A stretch of DNA of 64,000 bases from CAYGTO01 sp964352815. Its GTDB lineage: Bacteria > Pseudomonadota > Alphaproteobacteria > Rickettsiales > UBA3002. Made by a program: the position numbers and the translations under genes. Under the pieces are notes generated by a model that saw only the letters and a program-made list of their open reading frames with translations, was not told where the DNA came from and ran no database searches. Positions 25,815-33,251 of the stretch are shown here, piece by piece (position 1 is the first letter of the stretch; the number at the start of each line of letters is the position of its first letter). The stretch covers positions 255,391 through 319,390 of the forward strand of contig CAYGTO010000001.1 of assembly GCA_964352815.1 (NCBI GenBank), given 5' to 3'.

Positions 25815-26468
25815 ATGCGCGTTTTATCTTCAATCTGCTACAGTGCAGTGGCGTGTTCACTGTTGATGATGCCAACCGAAAGCCAGGCTAGACAAGAGCA
25901 TTGGCCCAACTGGTATCTCGGGCTTCATGGCGATGTTTCCTTTATTGATGACCCAGATTTGAGCGGCGCAGCGACCGGCGAGGTTGATCTCGATACCGGA
26001 TATGCGTTTGGTGTTGCGCTCGGATATCGCCCGCCTAAAGACAGCCTGTTTTTCGATAATAGCCGTTTCGAAGTGCAATATGCTTACCGCGCGGCGGATT
26101 TTGAATCACTTGGCGCGACAGCGCTGACCGGTGAAGTCGAGCATGATGAATTCTTCTTGAACATCTATCATGACCTGGGCGACAGCGAGCCAGGCACATT
26201 CACGCCCTATATCGGAGCCGGGGTTGGTTTCATCTCTGCAAAATATGAAGATGCCGGGTTGAATGTAAATGATACGGATCTTGTGTTCGCTTACCAAGGG
26301 ATGCTTGGTGTGTTCTATTCGCCAGAGAATCTACCGCAGACTGATTGGGGCTTCGGCTACCGTTACATTGGGTCAATGGATCCAGAATTCACGACCAATG
26401 CGGGCGCGAATGTGGAAGGCGAATTCCAAGCGCACAACATCACTGCGAATGCGATGTTCCGCTTCTAG
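25815..26468 (+). CDS. Outer-membrane beta-barrel protein
   Basis: The 217 residues start with a signal peptide (about 1-23, ending SQA) and continue as amphipathic beta-strands with aromatic girdles and turns rich in Asp/Gly, ending in the C-terminal signature AMFRF required by the BAM complex. The pattern (FGVALGYRP, FTPYIGAGVGF, FGYRYIG) is that of 8-stranded OmpA/OmpX-like surface proteins such as the porin-family barrels of alphaproteobacteria. AAGGGGAG upstream supports the start. Function is unknown. Confidence 0.85.
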   Translation: MRVLSSICYSAVACSLLMMPTESQARQEHWPNWYLGLHGDVSFIDDPDLSGAATGEVDLDTGYAFGVALGYRPPKDSLFFDNSRFEVQYAYRAADFESLGATALTGEVEHDEFFLNIYHDLGDSEPGTFTPYIGAGVGFISAKYEDAGLNVNDTDLVFAYQGMLGVFYSPENLPQTDWGFGYRYIGSMDPEFTTNAGANVEGEFQAHNITANAMFRF

Positions 26469-26475
26469 CGCTGCG

Positions 26476-27234
26476 CTAACTCGGAAGGCTCCCTTCATTA
26501 AAGCTGACGCCGCGCGCGTTCATTGCATCAATCACCTGCTGCGTCGACGCGTTCAGCGCATCATCGTCCAAACTGCGAATCACCACATTGGTTTTCAGCA
26601 TCCCTTGGCGCACATAGGGATAGCTGCCAATCTCTACCGCATCGAAAGCGTTCTGCACCTGATCAAGTTCACCCGCAATATCGCCTTCCGGTGCATCGAC
26701 CAGCAAACTGCGTGACGCCATGGTCGCGCCGCCTTTCAAGCTTTGCTTCAGCGAATCAAACATGGCCTGCATGATCCGCGGCACGCCTGCCATCACATGC
26801 ACATTCTCAATAACAAAGCCCGGCGCGGCACTTACCGGATTAGGAATCAGCTGCGCACCGACAGGAATGTATGCCATTTTTTGACGCGCCTCGTTAAACT
26901 CGCCTTCTTCGTAATGTTTATCCAAACTCGCAAAGGCTTCAGCATTCTTCTCCAGCGGTGTGTTGAACGCATCCGCCACGGCTTGCGCGGTAATATCATC
27001 ATGCGTCGGACCAATCCCGCCTGTGGTGAAGACATAATCATACGCTTCGCTCATCGCACGCACCGTCTCAATAATCGTTTGTGCAATATCCGGAATCACG
27101 CGCACTTCCATCAGCCGCACACCACATTCATTCAAGCCCGCGCCGAGGAAGGGCAGGTTCTTGTCATGCGTTCGCCCAGAGAGAATCTCATTCCCAATAA
27201 TAATCAACGCGGCAGTCGTTTGTTTTTCAACCAT
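26476..27234 (-). CDS. CinA-type molybdopterin-binding domain protein
   Basis: The protein has 252 aa from ATG 27234. Residues ~8-175 form a MoCF-biosynthesis (MoaB/CinA N-terminal) domain with IIIGNEILSGRTHDKN and TTGGIGPTHDDITAQA. It lacks the C-terminal nicotinamide-nucleotide amidase domain of full CinA. Short CinA-like proteins of this kind have been linked to ADP-ribose pyrophosphatase or NAD salvage; the actual role is uncertain. A GTG start at 27258 is possible. It is divergent from map and convergent with the outer-membrane protein gene. Confidence 0.85.
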   Translation of the reverse strand: MVEKQTTAALIIIGNEILSGRTHDKNLPFLGAGLNECGVRLMEVRVIPDIAQTIIETVRAMSEAYDYVFTTGGIGPTHDDITAQAVADAFNTPLEKNAEAFASLDKHYEEGEFNEARQKMAYIPVGAQLIPNPVSAAPGFVIENVHVMAGVPRIMQAMFDSLKQSLKGGATMASRSLLVDAPEGDIAGELDQVQNAFDAVEIGSYPYVRQGMLKTNVVIRSLDDDALNASTQQVIDAMNARGVSFNEGSLPS

Positions 27235-27307
27235 GTGTTCTAACCTTTCTTGACCCACCTCACTTATCGTTTTACAACATCAAAAGCAAATGAAAGGAAT
27301 GGTGCGC

Positions 27308-28117
27308 ATGAGCGAGCCGGCAGAAATGACGAAGAATGCGGATGGGATCACCATCCATCAGCCGAGCGATTATGACGGCATGCGCAAAGCGGGCCAGCTT
27401 TCCGCGAGCATTCTCGATGATCTTTATGATGTGGTCGAGCCGGGGATTACGACCAATGCGATCGATGAATTTGTGCATAAACGGATCACGGATGCGGGTG
27501 CAACGCCAGCGACACTCGGCTATCGCGGCTATCCGAAATCTTGTTGCACCTCGGTGAATCACGTAGTGTGCCATGGGATTCCTGACGACAAGGTGCTTAA
27601 AAAAGGCGATGTTCTCAATGTTGATATCACCTCGATCATTGATGGCTGGCACGGTGATACCAGCCGGATGTATTGGGTGGGTGAGCCACCGATTAAAGCC
27701 AAGCGCCTGACGCAGGTCACCTATGATGCGATGATGCTTGGCATTGAACAGATCAAGCCCGGTGCGATGACCGGCGATATTGGGAATGCAATTCAGACCT
27801 TCGCGGAAAGCAAAGGCTATTCCATTGTGCGCGATTATTGTGGCCATGGGCTTGGTCAGGTGTTCCACGCCCCGCCAAACATTTTGCACTATGGCGAGAA
27901 GGGGACCGGTTATCGCATAGAAGAAGGTATGTTCTTTACGGTCGAGCCGATGCTGAATGCGGGTAAGCCAGAAACGCGGCTGAACCAACATGATGGTTGG
28001 ACGGTGACCACTCGCGACCGCTCACTCTCCTGCCAGTTTGAACATTCGATCGGTGTTACCGCTGCCGGCTTTGAGCTGTTCACCAAATCGCCAAAGGGCC
28101 GGCATTTTCCTTCGTAA
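27308..28117 (+). CDS. map: Methionine aminopeptidase, type I
   Basis: Map removes the initiator methionine from nascent proteins. The start at 27308 gives 269 aa and has AAAGGA nine bases before it; earlier ATGs at 27290 and 27299 lack a site. Metal ligands are visible in NVDITSIIDGWHGDTSR (two aspartates), GHGLG (histidine), FTVEPML and QFEHSIG (glutamates). The substrate-pocket region VNHVVCHGIP is typical. The gene is divergent from the CinA-like gene. Confidence 0.95.
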   Translation: MSEPAEMTKNADGITIHQPSDYDGMRKAGQLSASILDDLYDVVEPGITTNAIDEFVHKRITDAGATPATLGYRGYPKSCCTSVNHVVCHGIPDDKVLKKGDVLNVDITSIIDGWHGDTSRMYWVGEPPIKAKRLTQVTYDAMMLGIEQIKPGAMTGDIGNAIQTFAESKGYSIVRDYCGHGLGQVFHAPPNILHYGEKGTGYRIEEGMFFTVEPMLNAGKPETRLNQHDGWTVTTRDRSLSCQFEHSIGVTAAGFELFTKSPKGRHFPS

Positions 28118-28207
28118 GAGCCCTATGCGCACATAGGTTTTCCACAGTTCTTTGTGCTTGACGAACGCAATATACAGGGGTTTTGCGCTATCGATGCCAC
28201 GAAATAG

Positions 28208-28226
28208 GCCGAAATCGGCGGTTTTT
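28208..28226 (+). terminator. Short terminator hairpin between map and HU
   Basis: GCCG-AAAT-CGGC is followed by GG and five Ts, 90 bp after the map stop. It is short but well formed. The rest of the 28118-28389 spacer must hold the HU promoter, which I could not assign; a TTGGT/ACCAA stem lies at about 28307-28332. Confidence 0.5.
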
Positions 28227-28389
28227 GGGGAAAACTATCCTTTTAGCGATTTACTTACACAAAAAAATATGTTTACCTCAATCCATCCGGCAACGCTGGG
28301 TGAGTCTTGGTTTGAGGGAGGTTCGGGACCAATTTTCTGGAAATTCATTAAATCAATTCATTTATCAAAACTATCCTAAGGAGTTCGCT

Positions 28390-28680
28390 ATGAACAAAAA
28401 TGAACTAATCGCAGAAGTTGCAAAACAATCTGAACTAACAAAAGCAGACGCAGGTCGCGCTGTTGATGCCGTGATCGACTCTATCGAAAAATCACTTAAA
28501 AAAGGTCAAGAAGTTCGTCTCGTTGGCTTCGGTACATTCTCAGTTGTGAAGCGTAAAGCGACTAACGGTCGTAACCCACGCACAGGTGAGACGCTGAAAA
28601 TTGCTGCATCTAAACAGCCTAAGTTTAAGCCAGGTAAAGCGCTTAAAGAGCTTATCAATGGTAAAAAGAAAGCTGCATAA
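28390..28680 (+). CDS. hup: HU-family DNA-binding protein
   Basis: This histone-like nucleoid protein has 96 aa from ATG 28390 and AAGGAG at 28378. The longer open frame upstream is not conserved HU. It shows MNKNELIAEVA, the dimer helices, GFGTFSVVKRKAT and the DNA-minor-groove arm GRNPRTGETLKI, then KFKPGKALKELING. It is compact, lysine-rich and probably highly expressed, and is followed by a strong terminator. The HU versus IHF-subunit distinction rests on length and these motifs. Confidence 0.95.
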   Translation: MNKNELIAEVAKQSELTKADAGRAVDAVIDSIEKSLKKGQEVRLVGFGTFSVVKRKATNGRNPRTGETLKIAASKQPKFKPGKALKELINGKKKAA

Positions 28681-28690
28681 CATTGCTTAT

Positions 28691-28787
28691 GCAGGTCTGC
28701 AAATGGCCTCTTTCTCCACTTCCGGTGCTCACGTAGATTAACTACGCTTCGCTCCGGTTCTTGAAAGAAACCATTTTCGACGTCTGC
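28691..28787. repeat. Palindromic repeat, family D
   Basis: GCAG...AAATGGCCTCTTTC on the left is inverted as GAAAGAAACCATTTT...CTGC on the right, around GTGCTCACGTAGATTAACTA. It starts 10 bp after the HU stop and shares its centre and its CTGCAAAT arm with the element at 25513-25628. Confidence 0.7.
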
Positions 28788-28824
28788 CTAACCAACGTTA
28801 GTGTAGGCCGCAGACAACACAATC

Positions 28825-28864
28825 AACGGCGCAGAATGTACTTGCACTCTGCGCCGTTTTTTAT
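28825..28864 (+). terminator. Strong rho-independent terminator after HU
   Basis: AACGGCGCAGA (28825-28835) pairs with TCTGCGCCGTT (28848-28858) with a 12-nt loop, followed by TTTT and ATTATT. The 11-bp GC-rich stem plus T run is convincing. Confidence 0.85.
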
Positions 28865-28900
28865 TATCACCACTTCTCCACTTCAGCGTTTATCGCATGT

Positions 28901-28976
28901 GGGCGATTAGCTCAGTTGGTAGAGCATCTCGTTTACACCGAGAGGGTCGGCAGTTCGAGCCTGTCATCGCCCACCA
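28901..28976 (+). tRNA. tRNA-Val (UAC)
   Basis: A 76-nt cloverleaf: acceptor GGGCGAT/ATCGCCC, D-loop AGTTGGT, anticodon loop TTTACAC giving UAC, TTCGAGC T-loop and encoded CCA. It is followed by a perfect hairpin. Confidence 0.96.
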
Positions 28977-28982
28977 TTTCAA

Positions 28983-29009
28983 GTGAAAAAGATTGTCTAT
29001 CTTTTTCAC
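28983..29009 (+). terminator. Hairpin after tRNA-Val, merging into the tandem repeat
   Basis: GTGAAAAAGAT (28983-28993) and ATCTTTTTCAC (28999-29009) are perfectly complementary around TGTCT. The right arm, including its T5 run, is the first bases of the 104-bp tandem repeat unit. It may terminate tRNA-Val transcription. Confidence 0.55.
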
Positions 29010-29309
29010 GCAGAAATCTCCGAGAGTTTCATTTTGTGAGCCGAGTGTNNNNNNNNNNNNNNNNNNNNNNNNNNNNNNNNNNNNNNNNNNNNNNNNNNNN
29101 NNNNNNNNNNNNNNNNNNNNNNNNNNNNNNNNNNNNNNNNNNNNNNNNATACTCGCAGGTGCATGGTGCAGCGACATGTCTATCTTTTTCACGCAGAAAT
29201 CTCCGAGAGTTTCATTTTGTGAGCCGAGTGTATCGAGGCGATGCGAAATGATATACTCGCAGGTGCATGGTGCAGCGACATGTCTATCTTTTTCACGCAG
29301 AAATCTCTG
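28994..29309 (+). repeat. 104-bp tandem repeat, interrupted by the assembly gap
   Basis: Units start TGTCTATCTTTTTCACGCAG at 28994, 29177 and 29281. The last two starts are 104 bp apart and flank one complete unit; the third is a partial copy of ~27 bp. The first unit is cut by the N run: 55 bases before and 28 after fit the unit, so at least 21 bases are missing, or 21 plus a multiple of 104. Each unit contains GAGTGTATC/GATATACTC, able to form a hairpin. The unit length is not a multiple of three and no coding role is apparent. Confidence 0.85.
29049..29148. other. Assembly gap of 100 N
   Basis: Exactly 100 Ns, a conventional placeholder length. Both flanks are repeat sequence, so the gap probably arose from a collapsed tandem array and its true size is unknown. 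Confidence 0.97.
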
Positions 29310-29440
29310 AGCTAGCGCAGGAGGGCCGGAACCCTTTAGTGAGCATGAGAAAACATCGTCGCGAACACCGCTCCTAACCTATTGATATGCCTACATTTTT
29401 CTGGCCTTTAACGTATTGAATTTTCTGCATAATTTTGAAA

Positions 29441-29460
29441 TGTGACAGTTGTGTGAAGAT
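29441..29460 (-). promoter_or_regulatory. PhoB-box-like direct repeat, minus orientation
   Basis: On the minus strand TTCAC and GTCAC lie 11 bp apart (TGAAG at 29454 and TGACA at 29443 on the plus strand). Its orientation points toward the tandem repeat, not toward the plus-strand orphan gene 95 bp away. TATGCA follows after 10 nt as a poor -10. Confidence 0.4.
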
Positions 29461-29516
29461 TGCAGTAAAAACAGGCCCTTACCCTCGCCATTTTTGCTCC
29501 ATTAACGTAGAATGTT

Positions 29517-29540
29517 AAATAGATAAAATTGTATCTATTT
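29517..29540 (+). promoter_or_regulatory. Hairpin next to the ribosome-binding site of the orphan gene
   Basis: AAATAGATA (29517-29525) and TATCTATTT (29532-29540) are perfectly complementary around AAATTG. The stem ends four bases before GGAG (29545). It could modulate translation or be a dyad operator. Confidence 0.4.
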
Positions 29541-29554
29541 GAATGGAGTACTAC

Positions 29555-30931
29555 GTGGCTTTACACGGTGACAGTCGGGATATTTACGGGAACCCTTGGG
29601 AGCCCGCAGAAGCGCTTGCGCTCGATGAAGGCTTTGTCACGCACCCGCTGGTTACCTCTGAAGAGCATGATACGACAATGGAAGCGCGTGAACGGGACCG
29701 TGCGTTGCTCGCTGCGCTAGAAGAAGAGCATTATGCCTATGAAACGCATTTAGAAGAAGAGGCATACAAACGATTCAAAGCGAAAGAGGGCGCTGTCTAC
29801 AGTACGCGTGGTATCTTTGAGCAAGGGGTCGTATTCACTTTTGGTAACGATGTCGAGCTGATTCATGCTGCCCGTGGTGGTTATGTGACAGGCTTCGAAA
29901 TGATCGATGGTGGCTTACGCGTCACCGAGATTGATGGTAGTTACGCGCCGCAAGGTGGTCGCCCAACGGTTCAGTCGACAACAGAAAATTTTAGCCGAGT
30001 GGTGGAAGCTGCACCGCAAGGTGCAAGACTATCGATTAACCTCGATTTCTCACCTAACCCTGCGCAGCGGGCACGCGAAGAAGCGACTGTACGTGAAATG
30101 GTCGGAGTGGCTGAGCGCGCGCATCGATCGGGCAAACGTTTGCGCCTTGCCGTACCAACGGGTAATGCGAGCGCTGAATTTACCGAAGAGATTTGTGACC
30201 GCGTCGAAGAGATGGGCGGCGATTGTATTGTTCCTTCTGGCGGTGCGATCAATGTCATGCGCTTGCTTGATCAGACCCATGATGCGCAAGCAGAAGAAGA
30301 CAGTATTAAAATGCCAACACTCGCGCCTGTCGCTGTGCCAATGGTTTCAGCACCTGCAGAGCCTACCCCCGAAGAAGTGGCGCGCGCAGAGGTGGACGAG
30401 CTAGACATTACATTGCCGACATTGGACGAGCCAGCAGACAGTTCGGGCACAACGGATACGGTTGATGCTCGCGATGATGGTATCACACTGCGTGAACCTG
30501 GCGTATTAGCGTCATTGGAGCCGGGTGTGTACACACTCAATGAGCTTGAAGCGCTAGAGAAAGAAGAGTTCGAAACTGCCGAAGCAGAAGAAAGTACGGC
30601 AGAAGAAGTTGCCATGCTTGAAGGTGCGCAAAATATCGCGGAAGAACTGGCTCAACCAGCCGCAGAGACAGCGGAAGCCGAGCATGATGCGACTGCTGAA
30701 GAAGAACTAGAAGTGGGTGAAGAGGGCGCTATGAATATTGCGCAGCTTCTCGCCGAAAAAGAGCCTGCCGTTGCAACGCCTAAAATTGAGAATGCCATTA
30801 AAGGCTTGCAAGGGCTTTGGGGTGCTGAGGCTGCTGTGGCGGGCCTGGGCGGCATGAAAGCGCCATCTTTCCCAACCACACCGGCCATGGCAGCCAAGAG
30901 GGCCCGCACGGCAACCCCTGCTTTTGCATAA
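29555..30931 (+). CDS. Acidic orphan protein, ~458 aa
   Basis: No family recognised. GTG at 29555 has GGAG six bases upstream; an ATG at 29543 would add four residues. The N-terminal ~60 residues are charged. Residues ~75-240 look like a folded alpha/beta domain, with GVVFTFGNDVELIHAARGG and two stretches resembling Rossmann-like strands (RLSINLDF, RLRLAVPTGNAS). From ~245 to ~430 the protein is very Glu/Ala/Pro-rich and probably disordered. A short Gly/Ala/Pro/Arg-rich end follows. There is no signal peptide. The architecture (fold plus long acidic tail) would fit a secreted effector or scaffold, but that is speculation. Confidence 0.7.
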   Translation: MALHGDSRDIYGNPWEPAEALALDEGFVTHPLVTSEEHDTTMEARERDRALLAALEEEHYAYETHLEEEAYKRFKAKEGAVYSTRGIFEQGVVFTFGNDVELIHAARGGYVTGFEMIDGGLRVTEIDGSYAPQGGRPTVQSTTENFSRVVEAAPQGARLSINLDFSPNPAQRAREEATVREMVGVAERAHRSGKRLRLAVPTGNASAEFTEEICDRVEEMGGDCIVPSGGAINVMRLLDQTHDAQAEEDSIKMPTLAPVAVPMVSAPAEPTPEEVARAEVDELDITLPTLDEPADSSGTTDTVDARDDGITLREPGVLASLEPGVYTLNELEALEKEEFETAEAEESTAEEVAMLEGAQNIAEELAQPAAETAEAEHDATAEEELEVGEEGAMNIAQLLAEKEPAVATPKIENAIKGLQGLWGAEAAVAGLGGMKAPSFPTTPAMAAKRARTATPAFA

Positions 30932-30962
30932 CCCCTATCGCGTTATTTCTCATCAAATCCGC

Positions 30963-30991
30963 TTGCAATTCGCGGTGGGCTTTGTTACATC
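30963..30991 (+). promoter_or_regulatory. Promoter of tRNA-Asp
   Basis: TTGCAA (30963-30968), a 17-bp spacer and TACATC (30986-30991) end 17 bp before the tRNA. Spacing is ideal, the -10 is imperfect. Confidence 0.45.
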
Positions 30992-31008
30992 AAATCTTCC
31001 GCTCTTGC

Positions 31009-31085
31009 GGGGGTGTAGCTCAGCTGGTTAGAGCGCTGCCCTGTCACGGCAGAGGCCGCGGGTTCGAGTCCCGTCACTCCCGCCA
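31009..31085 (+). tRNA. tRNA-Asp (GUC)
   Basis: A 77-nt cloverleaf with acceptor GGGGGTG/CACTCCC (one G-U pair), anticodon loop CTGTCAC giving GUC, TTCGAGT T-loop and encoded CCA. Confidence 0.96.
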
Positions 31086-31180
31086 CCCTACGCTCTTCGA
31101 GCTACGGGTGGCAGGCCACCCGAAGTCGTTAGAGCTAGGAGTGTCACACGAAGCTTTGGAGAACAAAGCGTAGTGTGGCA
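31086..31180. repeat. Two palindromes between tRNA-Asp and the GIY-YIG gene
   Basis: The first is centred on a perfect CGGGTGGC-AG-GCCACCCG stem (31105-31122) with longer imperfect arms. The second pairs CACAC...GCTTTG with CAAAGC...GTGTG (about 31145-31178). Together they fill the spacer from the tRNA 3' end to the endonuclease gene. Confidence 0.6.
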
Positions 31181-31187
31181 GGGATTT

Positions 31188-31427
31188 ATGTGGTTTGTGT
31201 ATTTTCTTCAACTTTCAAGCGGGCACATCTATGTTGGCTCAACCAATGATGTCGATAAGCGTTTTGAACGACATCAGTTAGGCCATGTTCCTTCAACAAA
31301 GCCACATTTACCATGTATGTTAAAAGCGTATGTCGCTGTCGAAACGGAGCATAAGGCGAGAGAATTAGAGCGCTATTTTAAGACTGGCTCGGGTAAGGCG
31401 GTCGCTAAAAAACGTTTTCTGGAGTAG
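31188..31427 (+). CDS. GIY-YIG domain nuclease (UPF0213/YhbQ-like)
   Basis: The single-domain protein has 79 aa. The paired motifs appear as FVYFLQ and HIYVGST, followed by the catalytic-arginine helix KRFERHQ and the glutamate helix ARELERYFK. It is a lone catalytic domain with no DNA-binding domain. ATG 31188 is preferred (AGGGA upstream) over a GTG at 31173. The position directly behind palindromes next to a tRNA gene is suggestive of a small mobile unit. The substrate is unknown. Confidence 0.87.
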   Translation: MWFVYFLQLSSGHIYVGSTNDVDKRFERHQLGHVPSTKPHLPCMLKAYVAVETEHKARELERYFKTGSGKAVAKKRFLE

Positions 31428-31476
31428 GCTGCAGGGTTCTCCCTCTCTATTCGTATGATAGGAAACCCATGGAGTC

Positions 31477-32169
31477 ATGATGCGCCAGACCCTACTTACA
31501 CTATTGTTTTCGTTCATTTTACCTGTCACGTCCTTTGCGGCAGATGATGGCCTGGTTGTGGTCGAACTCTTTACCTCACAAAGCTGCAGTTCATGCCCCG
31601 CAGCTGATCGCGCATTGAGGCAGATCCAGTCCGAGCGCTCAGATGTGCTCGTCTTGTCGCATCACGTGGATTATTGGAACCATTTATCATGGAAAGACAC
31701 GCTTTCGCGCCCTGAAGCGACGCAGCGCCAGCGTGGTTATGCGAAAGCCCTTTCGCTGCGTGGGCTCTATACCCCGCAAGCTGTCGTGCAGGGCCAAAGC
31801 GAGGCGGTGGGTTCCCAGAAAGCGAAGGTCGAGCGTCTAATTAATGCCTCGGATGCACTGATATTTTCTGCGCTGGATACAGAAAAAGGCTATGTAGCAC
31901 TTTCAACCGTGAACCCTCGTCATGTCAAGGGCGCGGAAGTGGTGTTCGTTGAATATATTGACCATAGCGCCGTACTCGTCGAGCGTGGCGAGAATGCGCA
32001 CAAATCGCTGGCTTATGTGAACAGTGTCACGAATCTCACATCGCTTGGCCATTGGCGTGCAAAAGAAGATTTTACTGCACGGGTTCCAGAGTATGATGTG
32101 AACAAGTCGTATGCACTCATCATCCAACAGCCAAATCAAGGAAAAATCCTCGGGGCTATGAAGCTGTAG
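31477..32169 (+). CDS. DUF1223 secreted thioredoxin-fold protein
   Basis: The protein has 230 aa: a signal peptide (about 1-21, ending SFA), then a thioredoxin-like domain with ELFTSQSCSSCPAAD, in which CSSC occupies the redox-motif position, SHHVDYWNHLSWKD and TPQAVVQGQ. This is the DUF1223 family common in alphaproteobacteria. A periplasmic disulfide or redox role is plausible but untested. Another in-frame ATG lies at 31480. It precedes the nuo operon and is probably a separate unit. Confidence 0.85.
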   Translation: MMRQTLLTLLFSFILPVTSFAADDGLVVVELFTSQSCSSCPAADRALRQIQSERSDVLVLSHHVDYWNHLSWKDTLSRPEATQRQRGYAKALSLRGLYTPQAVVQGQSEAVGSQKAKVERLINASDALIFSALDTEKGYVALSTVNPRHVKGAEVVFVEYIDHSAVLVERGENAHKSLAYVNSVTNLTSLGHWRAKEDFTARVPEYDVNKSYALIIQQPNQGKILGAMKL

Positions 32170-32258
32170 ACACGTTCCAGGATCTTCCCACAGAGGCGTC
32201 TATTCTACTTGCATCAGCGCGAAAAATTCGTACCCTGACGTAAATAACAGGGAATCAC

Positions 32259-32624
32259 ATGGAACAGCTCTCAGCGGAATATTTTCCGATCCTCGTCTTT
32301 TTGATCATTGCGACGGGAATTTCAACCGTCATGATTTTGATTCCGCGCCTGCTTGCTCCCTCGCGCCCAGACAAGGAAAAACTCTCGCCATATGAATGTG
32401 GGTTCGAGCCCTTTAGCGATGCGCGAGGCCGTTTTGATGTACGCTTTTACTTAGTGGCGATTCTCTTCATTATTTTCGATCTGGAAGTCGCGTTCCTGTT
32501 CCCTTGGGCGGTCGCGCTGGGTGAAATCGGGATGCTCGGTTTTTGGTCGATGATGGTGTTCCTCGGCATGCTAACCGTCGGGTTTATTTATGAGTGGAGA
32601 AAGGGAGCGCTCGATTGGGAGTAA
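32259..32624 (+). CDS. nuoA: NADH-quinone oxidoreductase subunit A
   Basis: A small membrane subunit of complex I near the quinone-site end, 121 aa with three helices. It has the conserved loop [22 protein letters not shown] containing the reactive cysteine (positions ~45-66) and [18 protein letters not shown] precedes the ATG. It is the first gene of the nuo operon; no convincing promoter was found in the 89-bp spacer. Confidence 0.96.
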   Translation: MEQLSAEYFPILVFLIIATGISTVMILIPRLLAPSRPDKEKLSPYECGFEPFSDARGRFDVRFYLVAILFIIFDLEVAFLFPWAVALGEIGMLGFWSMMVFLGMLTVGFIYEWRKGALDWE

Positions 32625-32653
32625 GGCTTGCTTTAACGCGCATATCATTTATT

Positions 32654-32670
32654 GTTAGAATTGTTCTAAA
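32654..32670. promoter_or_regulatory. Candidate Irr (iron-control) box upstream of nuoB
   Basis: GTTAGAATTGTTCTAAA contains the perfect dyad TTAGAA-N3-TTCTAA and differs from the alphaproteobacterial Irr motif TTTAGAA-N3-TTCTAAA at one base. It lies between nuoA and nuoB, three bases before the nuoB AAGGAG. Confidence 0.5.
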
Positions 32671-32685
32671 TTAAGGAGACGACAC

Positions 32686-33237
32686 GTGCAGATGCTATCA
32701 TCCGACCCCAATAATGGCGTACCTGTTCCCGCGGGAACAGACCAGGACGCAATCTTGAGCCGTGTGGGCATGGAATTTCAAGATAAAGGTTTTGTCGTTG
32801 CCAATATGGACAAGCTCGTCAATTGGGCGCGGACCGGATCTTTATGGCCGATGACTTTTGGTTTAGCGTGTTGTGCGGTTGAGATGATGCAAGCCGCTGC
32901 CAGCCGGTATGATATGGACCGCTTCGGTGTGCTATTCCGCCCGTCGCCGCGTCAGTCTGACGTGATGATCGTGGCAGGAACGCTCTGCAACAAGATGGCG
33001 CCTGCGCTGCGCAAGGTTTACGACCAGATGGCGGAGCCGCGTTATGTGATCTCCATGGGAAGCTGCGCGAATGGCGGGGGCTATTACCACTATTCTTACT
33101 CGGTCGTGCGTGGCTGTGACCGCATCGTGCCGGTCGATGTGTATGTGCCTGGTTGCCCTCCGACAGCGGAAGCGCTGATCTATGGTATTTTGCAGCTACA
33201 AAAGAAAATTCAACGTGAGGGGACCATTCGCCGCTAG
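32686..33237 (+). CDS. nuoB: NADH-quinone oxidoreductase subunit B
   Basis: It carries iron-sulfur cluster N2, the last electron donor to quinone. The protein has 183 aa and shows all four cluster cysteines: the CC pair in LACCAVEMM (62-63), SCANGG and VPGCPP. GTG at 32686 is the likely start because AAGGAG lies seven bases upstream; the ATG at 32692 is too far. A 61-bp spacer with an Irr-like dyad separates it from nuoA. Confidence 0.97.
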   Translation: MQMLSSDPNNGVPVPAGTDQDAILSRVGMEFQDKGFVVANMDKLVNWARTGSLWPMTFGLACCAVEMMQAAASRYDMDRFGVLFRPSPRQSDVMIVAGTLCNKMAPALRKVYDQMAEPRYVISMGSCANGGGYYHYSYSVVRGCDRIVPVDVYVPGCPPTAEALIYGILQLQKKIQREGTIRR

Positions 33238-33251
33238 GCGGGGGGAGTGCT

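Larger units (their letters stand above)
29310..29554. other. Intergenic region before the acidic orphan gene
   Basis: After the last partial repeat unit there is no gene for about 245 bp. It holds a PhoB-like box at 29441-29460 (minus orientation), two TTAA motifs near 29503 and 29515 that are too far apart for a CtrA site, TAGAAT at about 29509 as a possible plus-strand -10, and a 9-bp perfect hairpin at 29517-29540. Confidence 0.5.

Noticed and set aside
28183..28389. Long N-terminal extension of HU
   Set aside because: HU proteins start at the MNKNELI methionine, which has AAGGAG upstream; the extension covers the leader and a terminator.
28994..29309. CRISPR array
   Set aside because: Adjacent units are identical over the full 104 bp with no variable spacers, and no cas genes are present.
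28890..29310. Open frames crossing the N gap and tRNA-Val
   Set aside because: They read through undefined bases, a tRNA gene and a 104-bp tandem repeat whose length is not a multiple of three.
29502..29519. CtrA site upstream of the acidic orphan gene
   Set aside because: The two TTAA motifs are separated by 9 bp rather than 7.
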